Assembly: GCA_025355585.1 (NCBI GenBank)
Contig: JANXZJ010000079.1
Coordinates: forward strand, 1-64,000
Origin: Mariniphaga sp.
GTDB lineage: Bacteria > Bacteroidota > Bacteroidia > Bacteroidales > Prolixibacteraceae
Length of the DNA: 64,000 nucleotides
Reading direction: 5' to 3'
The notes under the pieces were generated by a model, which worked only from the letters and a program-made list of their open reading frames with translations, did not search any database and was not told the DNA's origin. Every line of letters begins with the position of its first letter. Within the stretch, counting starts at the first letter, position 1. The position numbers were made by a program, and so were the translations under genes. Shown one piece after another: positions 35,412-45,384 of this stretch.

Positions 35412-35442
35412 TTGCGAAGATTGATCTGGAATACTACTTTTA
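35412..35442 (+). promoter_or_regulatory. Candidate trmD promoter
   Basis: TTG at 35412-35414 is followed after 20 bases by TACTTTTA (35435-35442), one base from the TAnnTTTG consensus. This is the spacing expected of Bacteroidota -33/-7 elements. The trmD ATG comes 14 bases later. Confidence 0.5.
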
Positions 35443-35455
35443 CAAAAAAATAGTC

Positions 35456-36142
35456 ATGCGTATCGATATTCTTACCGTTGTTCCTGAATTATTGGAGAGT
35501 CCATTTAATCACTCTATATTGAAAAGAGCCAAAGACAAAGGACTTGCCGAAATCTATATTCACAATATCAGGGATTGGTCTGCAAATAAACATAAACAGG
35601 TCGATGATTACGCGTTTAGTAAAGGTGCAGGGATGGTTATGTCTATCGAACCTATAGATCGTGCAATCAGCGAATTAAAAAGTCAACGCGATTATGATGA
35701 AGTCATCTTTCTAACCCCCGATGCGCGCCAGTTTGTGCAGCGCGACGCCAATCAATTGTCGCTTAAGACAAATCTGATTATTCTTTGCGGACACTATAAA
35801 GGTGTCGATCAACGGGTTCGCGATCACCTGGTTACACTGGAGTTATCAATTGGAGATTACGTGCTGACCGGTGGAGAATTAGCTGCTGCTATCGTTGCAG
35901 ACGCTATTGTCAGATTGATTCCGGGGGTTTTATCAGATGAGACGTCTGCCCTTACCGATTCTTTTCAGGATGGATTACTTACTCCTCCGGTATACACAAG
36001 ACCGGCAGAATATAAAGGATGGCGCGTTCCTGAAATCCTCCTTTCGGGTAACGATCGACTAGTCGACGACTGGAAGCAGGAACAAGCTTATGAAAGAACA
36101 AAAAGAATCAGACCGGATATGCTGAAGGACAATGAAGTCTGA
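35456..36142 (+). CDS. trmD: tRNA (guanine(37)-N1)-methyltransferase
   Basis: This 228-residue SPOUT methyltransferase makes m1G37 in tRNAs that read codons starting with C or some G, preventing frameshifts. It starts [11 protein letters not shown] and contains [11 protein letters not shown], the trefoil-knot SAM site [13 protein letters not shown] and [15 protein letters not shown], and the C-terminal [25 protein letters not shown]. The length is normal. It is not in the usual rpsP-rimM-rplS neighbourhood and has its own promoter candidate. Its stop codon lies within the left arm of the 17-bp inverted repeat. Confidence 0.97.
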   Translation: MRIDILTVVPELLESPFNHSILKRAKDKGLAEIYIHNIRDWSANKHKQVDDYAFSKGAGMVMSIEPIDRAISELKSQRDYDEVIFLTPDARQFVQRDANQLSLKTNLIILCGHYKGVDQRVRDHLVTLELSIGDYVLTGGELAAAIVADAIVRLIPGVLSDETSALTDSFQDGLLTPPVYTRPAEYKGWRVPEILLSGNDRLVDDWKQEQAYERTKRIRPDMLKDNEV

Positions 36143-36244
36143 ATTAGGATTTGAGGATTTTTGTGGAAGCAGCTTATTACCATAATGCCTAATCACTGTC
36201 CCATAATCCTAAAATCTTTTATTCCTGCAAATCCTAATTCAGAC
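36137..36244. repeat. 17-bp perfect inverted repeat in the trmD/nuclease junction
   Basis: GTCTGAATTAGGATTTG (36137-36153) is the exact reverse complement of the sequence at 36228-36244, with 74 bases between. The loop also carries related pieces (GAGGATTT, ATAATCCTAAAATC). The left arm includes the trmD stop codon, and the right arm ends two bases before the nuclease stop. No T run follows, so it is not a typical terminator. It may be a small palindromic mobile-type repeat (MITE/REP-like) or an mRNA-protecting fold. Confidence 0.75.
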
Positions 36245-36246
36245 AG

Positions 36247-39162
36247 TTACCTCCTGCAAATCTGCCGATAAGAACAGTATTTACAATGCTCCTCGTTTGC
36301 TGTCTGATTAAATGGAATGGTCAGGTCAAAAATTTCCTCAAGAAGCAATCTGAAATGAGCCTCAAACTGATCTGAAAGCAAAACAAATTCCACAGGCTGA
36401 TTTCCAATTTCTTTCGATCGAAGTGATGGATCGAAATCCTCTTCAAAGATTCCGCGCAAAGAGTAAATCCCTGGATATATATCAGTTAACTCAGGTTGAT
36501 TTTTGTGAAGAATATAGGAATAAACAAGTGTCTGAAAGGCAGCTTTATTCCGTGTTTTATTCTCTTTGTCGAACAGTGAAATTAACATCGGAAAACTTAA
36601 TTCTACACTACCAGTCTTATAATCAAAGATACATACCCGATTATCTTTTAGGTCAATGCGATCGATCGTTCCGCCAATTAAAACATTTCGCTTCATCCCG
36701 TTAATCGAAATCGTAGTTTCAACCTTTTTTTCGAGTCCTACTATTTCAAACGGCGTGCGATTCCGGTCAACCTCAAGCAATTTATTCACATATTTCTTCA
36801 CAACCTCATAAATCAACCAGTTTCGACCAGTTAACGATACCTTTTCCTCTGCTTTCATTCCTTTAAAGTATACAGTTCTGAATGAAGTTAGAATTGCATC
36901 ACTTATAAGTTCCTGATTATTAGTTATTGTGTCAATCATTTCAGAATCAATGATCTTATCAATATATGGTGTATAAATATGCTCCATCGCATCGTGAAAA
37001 AGAGTTCCGAATATCATAGCGTCAATTTCTTCAGAAATCTCGTCAGGTTCGTCTAATCCCGCCGAATACCTGAAATAGAATTGTAAGGGACATGTAAGGT
37101 ATTTGTCGATCGCACTCGGAGATAGTCGTCTTCGCCCGTTCAGATAATCATTTAACCGGATCATCACCTTTTCATCTTTAACAATACTTATCGGCTGAAC
37201 AGCAATATTTTCCACACTAAACACCATATTAGTTTCCGATATCTGAAAGGGTGATTCGAGCTGTAACTGATACAGATAGCGACTTTTTTCACCAGTGAAC
37301 AAGCCACCCGCGCCTGAATCATAAACAAATGTCACATTTTCAGCACGTTGCAATAATCGATAGAAATAGTAAGCGTACATTGCATTCTGCTCCTCAATAG
37401 TAGGCAATCCAAATACACGTCTTAAATTGTAAGGTATAAACGATCCGGAAGAGGAAATTTTAGGCATTATTCCGTCATTCATCGAAAGAAGAATGATGTT
37501 TTTAAAATCAAGTGTACGTGTCTCTAGGATTCCCATAACCTGCAAACCTTCAAGTTGTTCACCATCAAACGGAATGGAAAGACCACTCAGGTACTGCAAC
37601 AAAAAACGGAAAAATGCTTCCTTAGAGACAAAATTTTCTGATTCAAAGACTTTTATTCCATCGTTAATCAGAATGTCTCTGAGCCTGTTGACAGCAAGCC
37701 AGGACTGGTAAATGCATTCACGATAAATACCCGAGTTTTCATCAGCTTTCTCTTTGGAAACAAATAAATCATTGGTTTTTTCGTCTTCGCTTTTCCTTTC
37801 CCATTGAAGAAATAATGCCTTTAAAATTTCAAGAAAGTAATCCGAAAACTCAATAATATTTTGAGGAACAATAAATAGCTTTCGGAACAGAACATTTCCA
37901 CTTAACTCATTATTTGTTAAATATATAGAATTATTTTTCAGAATCAGGTCAGTAAGTTCTTTACTCTTCAATGGTTCAAAATCGATCACAAGTTGATGAC
38001 TTAGAACCCTCAGTACATCCTTATTATAAAAAGATACCTCACCCGCTGAATTTCGGGCATTTTTCTGCAAATCTATCAATTGGGAAACAAGACTAAAAAC
38101 AGGTGTCATTTTAAGCGGATAGCCCATTGTAACGTTCACTTTTTCAATATTTTCAGGTAATGCATTGATGACAGGTAAAAGCAACTCTTCGTCACAAAGT
38201 ACAACTGCTGTTTCATCAAAATTCAGTTCCCCACTATATCGCAATAAGAGTTCTGCTCCAGCCACCTGGGCCTGCCCTACCTGCGATGCGATATTTACAA
38301 TTTTCATGGTCTTTGGAACCGATGTAAGCGACCCGCATTCTGGAATATACCCGGAATGTGGAAACCGGATAAGGTTTTTCCTTAGAAAATAGCCTGCTTC
38401 TTGCGTTATATCTTCTAAATAATAATTATCGAAATCCCAATAAAAAGAGGCTTTTCCACTGGTCCTGAGATAATCGAAAAGCTCCTCTTCACACTTGTTC
38501 AATGCATTAAATCCAATAAATACGAAGTGTTTACCTTCAAGAGATGCCCCCTGATTTTTGATCATCTGTTCGACAACCTCACGGTACAACATTCCCTCGT
38601 ATGCAAGTCCTTCGCTTAACAGCGAAGTTCTTAGTTTTTCATATACACCATTCAAATCTTCCCAAAGCCTTATAAACTCTTGTTGATTAGGAGTCTTCTC
38701 TTTTTCTGAAAGTGTTTTCCAAAAATTTCCAAGTAGCTCCCTTTCATCTTCATGTAAAGAACCAAACCGGGCATCAATCTCTTTTAGTTCGGTAACATTT
38801 GTAAACAAGTCATGTGCATTTACGAGATATTTGTCAACCTGGTCAAAATCGCCAATCAACATCTCTCCCCAAAAATAAAAATCATCAAAAAGTTCATCAG
38901 ACTTAGTTAATTCCCTGTAAACCTTGTAAAGTCTAAATGTTAAGCTTAAACGATCAGGGACATATAACGGCGACAGTGCTGAAAACAATTCATTAATCGT
39001 AATGATTTCGGGCGAAATCAACGGTAAAGCTATCAGACTATTCAGGTAATTTGTAAAAAAAACGCCTCCTCGTCTGTTCGGAAAAACCAAAGTTAATTGA
39101 CTTATGTTATCACGATATTTATCAAACAAATGAGTTGCAACTTGCTTCAAAAATCCTTTCAT
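36247..39162 (-). CDS. PD-(D/E)XK nuclease, AddB/RecB-like
   Basis: This protein of about 971 residues has an inactive-helicase-like N-terminal half and a C-terminal RecB-family nuclease. The nuclease motif is IDRIDLKDNRVCIFDYKTGS (D...D-Y-K). A cysteine in TCPLQFYFRYSAG and the closing cluster CKYCSYRQIC give four cysteines, the pattern of the iron-sulfur cluster in AddB nucleases. No Walker A loop is visible at the N-terminus (LVFPNRRGGVFF), unlike B. subtilis AddB. It is probably one half of an AddAB-type double-strand break resection enzyme whose helicase partner lies elsewhere. I use the ATG at 39162; an in-frame ATG at 39195 adds 11 residues. Confidence 0.82.
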   Translation of the reverse strand: MKGFLKQVATHLFDKYRDNISQLTLVFPNRRGGVFFTNYLNSLIALPLISPEIITINELFSALSPLYVPDRLSLTFRLYKVYRELTKSDELFDDFYFWGEMLIGDFDQVDKYLVNAHDLFTNVTELKEIDARFGSLHEDERELLGNFWKTLSEKEKTPNQQEFIRLWEDLNGVYEKLRTSLLSEGLAYEGMLYREVVEQMIKNQGASLEGKHFVFIGFNALNKCEEELFDYLRTSGKASFYWDFDNYYLEDITQEAGYFLRKNLIRFPHSGYIPECGSLTSVPKTMKIVNIASQVGQAQVAGAELLLRYSGELNFDETAVVLCDEELLLPVINALPENIEKVNVTMGYPLKMTPVFSLVSQLIDLQKNARNSAGEVSFYNKDVLRVLSHQLVIDFEPLKSKELTDLILKNNSIYLTNNELSGNVLFRKLFIVPQNIIEFSDYFLEILKALFLQWERKSEDEKTNDLFVSKEKADENSGIYRECIYQSWLAVNRLRDILINDGIKVFESENFVSKEAFFRFLLQYLSGLSIPFDGEQLEGLQVMGILETRTLDFKNIILLSMNDGIMPKISSSGSFIPYNLRRVFGLPTIEEQNAMYAYYFYRLLQRAENVTFVYDSGAGGLFTGEKSRYLYQLQLESPFQISETNMVFSVENIAVQPISIVKDEKVMIRLNDYLNGRRRLSPSAIDKYLTCPLQFYFRYSAGLDEPDEISEEIDAMIFGTLFHDAMEHIYTPYIDKIIDSEMIDTITNNQELISDAILTSFRTVYFKGMKAEEKVSLTGRNWLIYEVVKKYVNKLLEVDRNRTPFEIVGLEKKVETTISINGMKRNVLIGGTIDRIDLKDNRVCIFDYKTGSVELSFPMLISLFDKENKTRNKAAFQTLVYSYILHKNQPELTDIYPGIYSLRGIFEEDFDPSLRSKEIGNQPVEFVLLSDQFEAHFRLLLEEIFDLTIPFNQTANEEHCKYCSYRQICRR

Positions 39163-39433
39163 AAACGCTTTATAACTAACAAATATAAAGAACAAAAATA
39201 ACCGAATAATTTATTTACTCATGAAGATTATTAAGAATGATTGAATTTAACAGATAGACAAACCAACTAAATAGAAATTAAATTTTTAAAAATAGATATG
39301 AAATGACCCTCTCTCTGAGTTATTAATCAACATACATAAAGTTCAATATAAAGTTGTTGCTTTTGGGAAAAGCCGATAATGATGCATTATTCTATAATTT
39401 ACTAGTTAATATCAATGGTTAGGAGGGGGGAGT

Positions 39434-41965
39434 CTAATAGGAGATAAGAACAAACCCTTTGATTATCCGATCGGCACCACCCAATTTAAGTAAATAATAA
39501 TAAATCCCGCTCTGTATCATACTCTGATTCTGCAGTTTTTGGCTAAGAATTCTTCCATCCCAATCATTCTGATAATCATTGCTTTGATAGACAATATTTC
39601 CAACTTTTGAATACACAAACAGTTTTGAACCAGGGTAATAATTCAAATGTTTGAATTGCATAAAATCGTTTATACCATCTCCATTGGGAGAAAATGCCTC
39701 AATAATCTTTACTGTAGGCCGATCTACCATTACATTCTTCTCAGTCGCGACTTCAGCCGAACAACCATTAGAATTGAAATAATTGACTGATACCGTTTGA
39801 GAACCTGCAGTATTCCACTTCACTGTAATAGTTTCTGTTCCATCTCCTGCTATAATGGTTCCCCCAGGAGAAACGATCCATTTATAGTTGGTCATAGACG
39901 ATTCTGAATAATAATTAGCAATATTAGTTTCCGGCGAAAAAAGGGTCGAATTGATTGTCGGAATTGGAAGAGGGTTAAAAACAACATTTATTGTATCGCT
40001 GTTTGTACAGTTGGTCCTATCGGAGACTGTAATTATATAACGCCCCGTTTGTGTCGGTAATATCGTTTGGGTACTTGCCCCATTCGACCATAAATAATGC
40101 TCCTGACCGTTACCAGCATTTAAGACAATATCTTGATTAGAGCAAGCCGAAAGATCGCTACCCAAATTAACTGATGGTAAAGGTTTAACCTGAACATTAA
40201 TTGAGTCGCTTGCAGAACAACCAAAATTATTAGTGACAATCACGGAGTATAATCCAGACGAATTTGCAGTAATTGAAGAGGATGTTTGTCCGTTTGACCA
40301 AATATAAGCGTTGTTTTCACTACCTGCATTTAAATTAACAGGTTCAAAGCAAGTTGCAGTATCAGCACCTAAATAAACTGTGGGTAATGGATTAATTTTA
40401 ATCTGTTGAAACACCGTATCAGTACCACATTCATAGAAATAAATTGCACTCACATTATAGGTGCCCAACCGGCTAAAAACGTGTTTTGGATGGTGTGAGA
40501 TGGAGGTATTTTGATTGCTTGCAGGATCGTTAAAATTCCAACGAACTGAATCAATGACAGATGCATCGGATAATTGAAAATCCGTCGTGTCATTTACACA
40601 TAAGTATTGACTCTGTATTTTGGGGGAATATTTGTTAAATGCAGAAAAAAAAGCATATCTACAACCTGACGTTGAGCCACCATTAATCATACCTAAATGA
40701 AACACACCACTTGTATTTCGAATTACATTTGCTGTACCTGATTTAATTTGAGAGGTACTAAAAGTTAATTGTGCGGCAACCCATTCATTATTTGTCCCTG
40801 GTACAGGTTGAAAAGAATTAGCATTAATAATAGTCTGATTATCATTTAATTTAAAATTCCCTTGGTTTCCATTTTTAGTCATAATATTTAAGCCCAAAAA
40901 CTCATCTGTTGATCGGACAAAACTGATCTGACCGGAACCGCTGCATTTAATAGAAGGCAAAAGAGTAACACCTAATTCGCAACCAAATCCTGACATGTGT
41001 AAAAAATAAACGGGCTTTGATGTCCTAAAGTAGGTAACATTCTGAGTGATATCGCATGAGTAGGTTTCTTTCAGATTGATTGTAGTGTTTGGAGTTAAGC
41101 TTCCATCAATAAAAAGCTGTGTATCGTCATTCACTGCCAGGATAAATATTTTCTCAATATTGTAATTCAAAAAGCCTCTCATCACAATATATTCTGTTCC
41201 GATTCTATTTACGGGAACAATCTGGTCTCCAACTAAGTCCAGGCATCCACCCCACCTTGCACCAGAAAGACTATCATCCTTTATTGTAACAGCTATTGGC
41301 TTGTTCGAAATTATATGCGAACCGCCTAAATGCAAACCAGCCAGTTGACTCCTTGCTGTTACGGAATAGGTCTGCCCTTTATTCAGATTTACAGTAAATG
41401 TTGTATTTGCGGAATATCCAACAATATTGTTTGTCGGTGTTATTGTTAAAATTGTATTGTCGTCTGTCGCTACTATATCAAAAGAGGAAAAACCAACCCC
41501 ATTGTTTGCAAAATTTTGAAATGGGGTATAAAACTCGGTTCCAAGCGCATTTTGTCCTTTTAAGGAGAAAATTTCAGGATTATATAAAATTCCAACTTCG
41601 TAATATGCAGTTATTTCAGTTGTTGCCTTAATCAATAGACCGTAATTTAATATCGTATTTGCGGGTTTATTTTCAATCATTTCAATATAAGGAGTCAAAT
41701 TAACAGATTGAGTGCTAAACGGTTGTATTCGTACGGATATAGCAATAAAATTCGGATTAGCTGGCTGGGAAATAGTAACATTGCTTAGTTGATCTGCAGA
41801 GGATAACCGTAAAATGATAGGTCTGTCTTCGTGAGAAGCAGAAACTTCTGGTGCCGCAAACCAAAAAACAGTATCCGTTTGGGCAAAAATCGAATTTGTA
41901 AACATCATCAAAAATATAAGGCTGAAGATCAGAATTACATTTCTGTTTCGAAATTTGATTAACAT
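39434..41965 (-). CDS. Type IX-secreted IgGFc-binding/PKD protein with CHU_C sorting domain
   Basis: This is a secreted or surface protein of 843 residues. A signal peptide ends near SIFAQ. The N-terminal half resembles the IgGFc-binding domain (FWFAAPEVSASHEDRPIILRLSS, GQTYSVTARSQLAG, GCELGVTLLPSIKCSGSGQISF). A PKD domain follows (WNFNDPASNQ, HVFSRLGTYNVS), then two SprB-like modules each starting LGAD/LGSD and containing Y-LWSNG or YIWSNG. The C-terminus carries the type B sorting signal (EAFSPNGDGINDFMQF ... VYSKVGNIVYQSNDYQNDWDGR), which sends proteins through the type IX secretion system. A role in adhesion or matrix is likely but not specific. Confidence 0.87.
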   Translation of the reverse strand: MLIKFRNRNVILIFSLIFLMMFTNSIFAQTDTVFWFAAPEVSASHEDRPIILRLSSADQLSNVTISQPANPNFIAISVRIQPFSTQSVNLTPYIEMIENKPANTILNYGLLIKATTEITAYYEVGILYNPEIFSLKGQNALGTEFYTPFQNFANNGVGFSSFDIVATDDNTILTITPTNNIVGYSANTTFTVNLNKGQTYSVTARSQLAGLHLGGSHIISNKPIAVTIKDDSLSGARWGGCLDLVGDQIVPVNRIGTEYIVMRGFLNYNIEKIFILAVNDDTQLFIDGSLTPNTTINLKETYSCDITQNVTYFRTSKPVYFLHMSGFGCELGVTLLPSIKCSGSGQISFVRSTDEFLGLNIMTKNGNQGNFKLNDNQTIINANSFQPVPGTNNEWVAAQLTFSTSQIKSGTANVIRNTSGVFHLGMINGGSTSGCRYAFFSAFNKYSPKIQSQYLCVNDTTDFQLSDASVIDSVRWNFNDPASNQNTSISHHPKHVFSRLGTYNVSAIYFYECGTDTVFQQIKINPLPTVYLGADTATCFEPVNLNAGSENNAYIWSNGQTSSSITANSSGLYSVIVTNNFGCSASDSINVQVKPLPSVNLGSDLSACSNQDIVLNAGNGQEHYLWSNGASTQTILPTQTGRYIITVSDRTNCTNSDTINVVFNPLPIPTINSTLFSPETNIANYYSESSMTNYKWIVSPGGTIIAGDGTETITVKWNTAGSQTVSVNYFNSNGCSAEVATEKNVMVDRPTVKIIEAFSPNGDGINDFMQFKHLNYYPGSKLFVYSKVGNIVYQSNDYQNDWDGRILSQKLQNQSMIQSGIYYYLLKLGGADRIIKGFVLISY

Positions 41966-42645
41966 AGATTAGTCCGCTCTTAACAGTGGCATTTTAAAAT
42001 GTTATAAACTGAAAACAAATGAATTATAGGACAATTTTACTAAGTCATAAATTCTTTAAAACATTCGCAATTCAAAGAATATGACTTTTATACGTATTTT
42101 AAAGCCGAAAGTTTATTCTGCATTTAAGAAAACTCCTTTGTAAAATTAATTACTGAATTACTTATAGTTACACATTTTCAATCCCACTAGAAGACAAACA
42201 TTATTAAATACGTTGCCTATATCTTGCGATGTAATGACAATATAACTTACGGTGAAAATATTAATGTATTGAGGACTTCTTTGTAGTATATATGCTAAAT
42301 TTTTGTAGGGTAAATGCTGAATCTTTTGTAGGATTATTCTTACATCGTGTAGGATAAATACTACACAAGAATGTGACTGAAAAGTGCAAAATGAGGAACA
42401 TTTTAAATAATAATTTAAATTTGCTCTTCGTTAATCATAAACTTTTCGAAAAATACTTTTTTTGTTAAACCATTAAAAATTCAATATTTTCAGAAAATTA
42501 TCTGAAAGAAACAACGTTGGTTTATGAAAAACCAATCAAGTTACCTAACGAAGCTCTATTTAAATAGCGAAAAAGGCAATTCATTAACGGTTTTATTGAA
42601 CTTATTCTATTGCTTATTTGTAATATTTGAAACTAAATTTTAAAC
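41966..42645. other. Long divergent intergenic region with phased GTAG repeats
   Basis: This 680-base AT-rich gap separates the type IX-secreted protein gene (leftward) from sucA (rightward). No gene is evident. The one clear structure is a set of four GTAG-centred direct repeats at 42283-42366. The last 150 bases before sucA contain several TTTG pieces and a near-consensus -7 (AATATTTG), but no firm promoter can be assigned. Confidence 0.5.
42283..42366. repeat. Four GTAG-type direct repeats, about 22 bp apart
   Basis: GTAG begins at 42283, 42305, 42328 and 42349. The first three are preceded by TTT and the downstream flank resembles (G/T)ATAAATGCTGAAT in part. Spacing of 22, 23 and 21 bp places the repeats on one face of the helix. 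The fourth is also half of the dyad GTGTAG-N8-CTACAC (42347-42366). Confidence 0.6.
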
Positions 42646-45360
42646 ATGGACAGGTTCTCTCTTGTTGGAAATCATGAAATCGGCGCGATAGAAGACTTAT
42701 ACAAAAGTTATCTTCAAAACCCTCAGGAGATTGATGAGAGTTGGCGTAATTTTTTCGAAGGATTTGAGTTGGCACGCAAAGCTTACGATTCCAAATCAAT
42801 GCAATTGGTCAATAAAAGTCATTTGCAAAAAGAGTTTAACATCCTTAATCTGATCAATGGATACCGTCAACGAGGGCATCTTTTTACACGTACCAATCCT
42901 GTAAGGCGTCGTAGGCAGTACTCCCCAACCCTTGAATACCGTAACTTTGGTCTCGAGGAAGGTGACTTGAATATCATATTTGAAGCAGGAAAAGAGATTG
43001 GAATCGGACCTGCCACATTAAGCACAATTATTACGCATCTTGAACAAACTTATTGCGAATCAGTCGGTGTCGAGTATCTCTATATGCGAAATCCTGAGCT
43101 TATTGACTGGCTTAAGATCCGAATGGAGCGTTCACAAAACACCGAAGAGCTTCCAGGTGAATCCCAAAAAGAAATTTTCAAGCACCTAAAAGAAGCTGCT
43201 GGTTTCGAGAGCTTTATACATAAAAAATTTGTTGGCGCAAAAAGGTTTTCGCTTGAAGGAACAGAAGGGCTTATTCCTGCTTTAAACGCAATTATTGATC
43301 ATGGTGTTGAATTGGGAATCGAAGAGTACGTAATCGGCATATCGCACCGTGGAAGACTAAATGTGCTGGCAAATATCTTAAAAAAACCATACGAGAATAT
43401 TTTCAAAGAGTTTTATGCAACTGAATATGAAGAAGGTATTGTTTTAGGAGATGTAAAGTATCATTTAGGATTCGATCAGGAGGTCATAGCAAAAAACGGT
43501 ACCAAAATTAAATTGAGTCTTCTTCCGAATCCATCGCACCTCGAAACAGTTGCGCCACTTGTCGAAGGGATGGTACGTGCAAAAATCGATTTTTCCCACA
43601 ATGGAGATTTTAATAAAATAGCTCCGATTGTGATTCATGGTGATGCGGCTATTGCAGGTCAGGGTGTTGTTTATGAAGTTGTTCAAATGTCACTGCTCCC
43701 CGGATATAAAACTGGCGGTACAATTCATATCGTCGTTAATAATCAAATAGGATTCACTACCGATTATCTGGAAGCACGATCGAGCACTTACTGTACAGAT
43801 GTCGCGAAAATTACACGTTCACCAGTTTTCCATGTTAATGGCGATGACGCAGAGGCCATTATTTTTACAGTTAAGTTGGCGCTTGAGTTCAGACAGCATT
43901 TCCATGCCGATATTTTTATTGATATCTTATCGTACCGTAAATATGGACATAACGAAGGAGATGAGCCGCGATTCACTCAACCAATTCTCTATAAAGCAAT
44001 TGCTGCACATCCAAATCCACGCGATGTTTATGCAACAAAGTTGATTGAAGCTGGAGTGATGACAACCGAAGAGGTTCAGCTCGAAATCGCAGCTTTTGAC
44101 CAGCATCTTGAAGAGAAATACGAAATCAGCAAAAGCATCCAAAAAGTAAAGATCAAAAATTTTCTGGTCGAAGAATATAAACCGTATCGCTTCCCTGAAC
44201 CGACAGAGATAAATACAACACCAACAGCCGTTTCCGAAACAAAAATAAAGGAGCTGGCAGAAAAAATAAATACATTACCGGCCGATAAAAAATTCTTTGG
44301 TAAGATTGTTAAAGTATTGGATGAGCGCCGGCAACTAATTGCTGACGACAAAGTCGATTGGGCAATGGCCGAACAACTTGCATATGGAACACTACTTTCG
44401 GAAGGTATTCCCGTTCGGTTAAGCGGACAAGATAGTCAACGCGGGACATTTTCGCACCGACATGCTGCTATTATCCTGGAAGAGGGTGATGAGAAGTACT
44501 TTCCCCTGAAAAATATTACTGAAGACCAGGCGACATTCACGGTGTTAAATTCACCGCTGAACGAATATGGCGTAATGGGATTCGAATATGGTTACTCACT
44601 TTCTTACCCTAAAGGATTAACTATTTGGGAAGCTCAATTCGGAGACTTCAGTAATGTAGCACAAGTAATTATAGATCAATACATAAGTTCAGCTGGCGAA
44701 AAATGGGGCCTAATGAACGGTCTCGTTTTGTTACTGCCTCATGGTTACGAAGGGCAAGGTCCCGAACACTCCAGCGGACGCGTTGAACGAATGTTATCGT
44801 TGTGCGCAAATTATAACATGCAAGTGATGATGCCTACCACTCCCGCAAATCTTTTTCACTTGTTGCGACGACAGGTTTTGTGGGACATCAGGATTCCAAT
44901 GATAGTTTTCACGCCTAAAAGTCTTTTAAGGCATCCAATGGTAATTTCACCCGTTAAACATCTTACTTCACATCGGTTTATGGAAGTAATTGGTGATGAT
45001 AAGGTTCTGGCGGGAAAAGCAGAGGTCATCATTTTTACTTCGGGCAAAATCTACTACGAGCTTTTTGAGCGACGGGAAAAATTAGAACGATCAAACTTTG
45101 CGATTATCCGGATTGAACAATTATTTCCTTTCCCGTCTGAAGAGGTTCGCATGATTAAATATGAGAATCCCCATGCAAAGCGGATACTCTGGGTCCAGGA
45201 TGAACCTGCTAATATGGGAGCATGGCCTTACATTTCCAGAAAATATCCCGAACTTCAATTGGAGTTAGTTAGCAGAGCAGAAAGTGCCAGTCCTGCAACC
45301 GGGCTCTTAGAGAAGCACAAAAAAAGTCTTGAGCGAATTCTAAATGCTGTTTTTAACTAA
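42646..45360 (+). CDS. sucA: 2-oxoglutarate dehydrogenase E1
   Basis: This 904-residue thiamine-diphosphate E1 of the TCA cycle oxidatively decarboxylates 2-oxoglutarate. It begins with the E2-binding segment IEDLYKSYLQNPQEIDESWRNFF. It continues with IGISHRGRLNVLANILKKP, the cofactor region (VIHGDAAIAGQGVVYE ... IVVNNQIGFTT), YRKYGHNEGDEPRFTQP, and the transketolase-like SGQDSQRGTFSHRHA and LPHGYEGQGPEHSS. It is full length. The ATG at 42646 (MDRFSLVGNHEIG) is supported by the family N-terminus. The E2 gene follows 24 bases later. Confidence 0.96.
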   Translation: MDRFSLVGNHEIGAIEDLYKSYLQNPQEIDESWRNFFEGFELARKAYDSKSMQLVNKSHLQKEFNILNLINGYRQRGHLFTRTNPVRRRRQYSPTLEYRNFGLEEGDLNIIFEAGKEIGIGPATLSTIITHLEQTYCESVGVEYLYMRNPELIDWLKIRMERSQNTEELPGESQKEIFKHLKEAAGFESFIHKKFVGAKRFSLEGTEGLIPALNAIIDHGVELGIEEYVIGISHRGRLNVLANILKKPYENIFKEFYATEYEEGIVLGDVKYHLGFDQEVIAKNGTKIKLSLLPNPSHLETVAPLVEGMVRAKIDFSHNGDFNKIAPIVIHGDAAIAGQGVVYEVVQMSLLPGYKTGGTIHIVVNNQIGFTTDYLEARSSTYCTDVAKITRSPVFHVNGDDAEAIIFTVKLALEFRQHFHADIFIDILSYRKYGHNEGDEPRFTQPILYKAIAAHPNPRDVYATKLIEAGVMTTEEVQLEIAAFDQHLEEKYEISKSIQKVKIKNFLVEEYKPYRFPEPTEINTTPTAVSETKIKELAEKINTLPADKKFFGKIVKVLDERRQLIADDKVDWAMAEQLAYGTLLSEGIPVRLSGQDSQRGTFSHRHAAIILEEGDEKYFPLKNITEDQATFTVLNSPLNEYGVMGFEYGYSLSYPKGLTIWEAQFGDFSNVAQVIIDQYISSAGEKWGLMNGLVLLLPHGYEGQGPEHSSGRVERMLSLCANYNMQVMMPTTPANLFHLLRRQVLWDIRIPMIVFTPKSLLRHPMVISPVKHLTSHRFMEVIGDDKVLAGKAEVIIFTSGKIYYELFERREKLERSNFAIIRIEQLFPFPSEEVRMIKYENPHAKRILWVQDEPANMGAWPYISRKYPELQLELVSRAESASPATGLLEKHKKSLERILNAVFN

Positions 45361-45384
45361 TTTTATGCAATTAAATTATCTGAC

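Noticed and set aside
42347-42366. GTGTAG-N8-CTACAC as a terminator hairpin
   Set aside because: It lies in a gap about 400 bases from the nearest gene start and has no T run; better read as part of the GTAG array.
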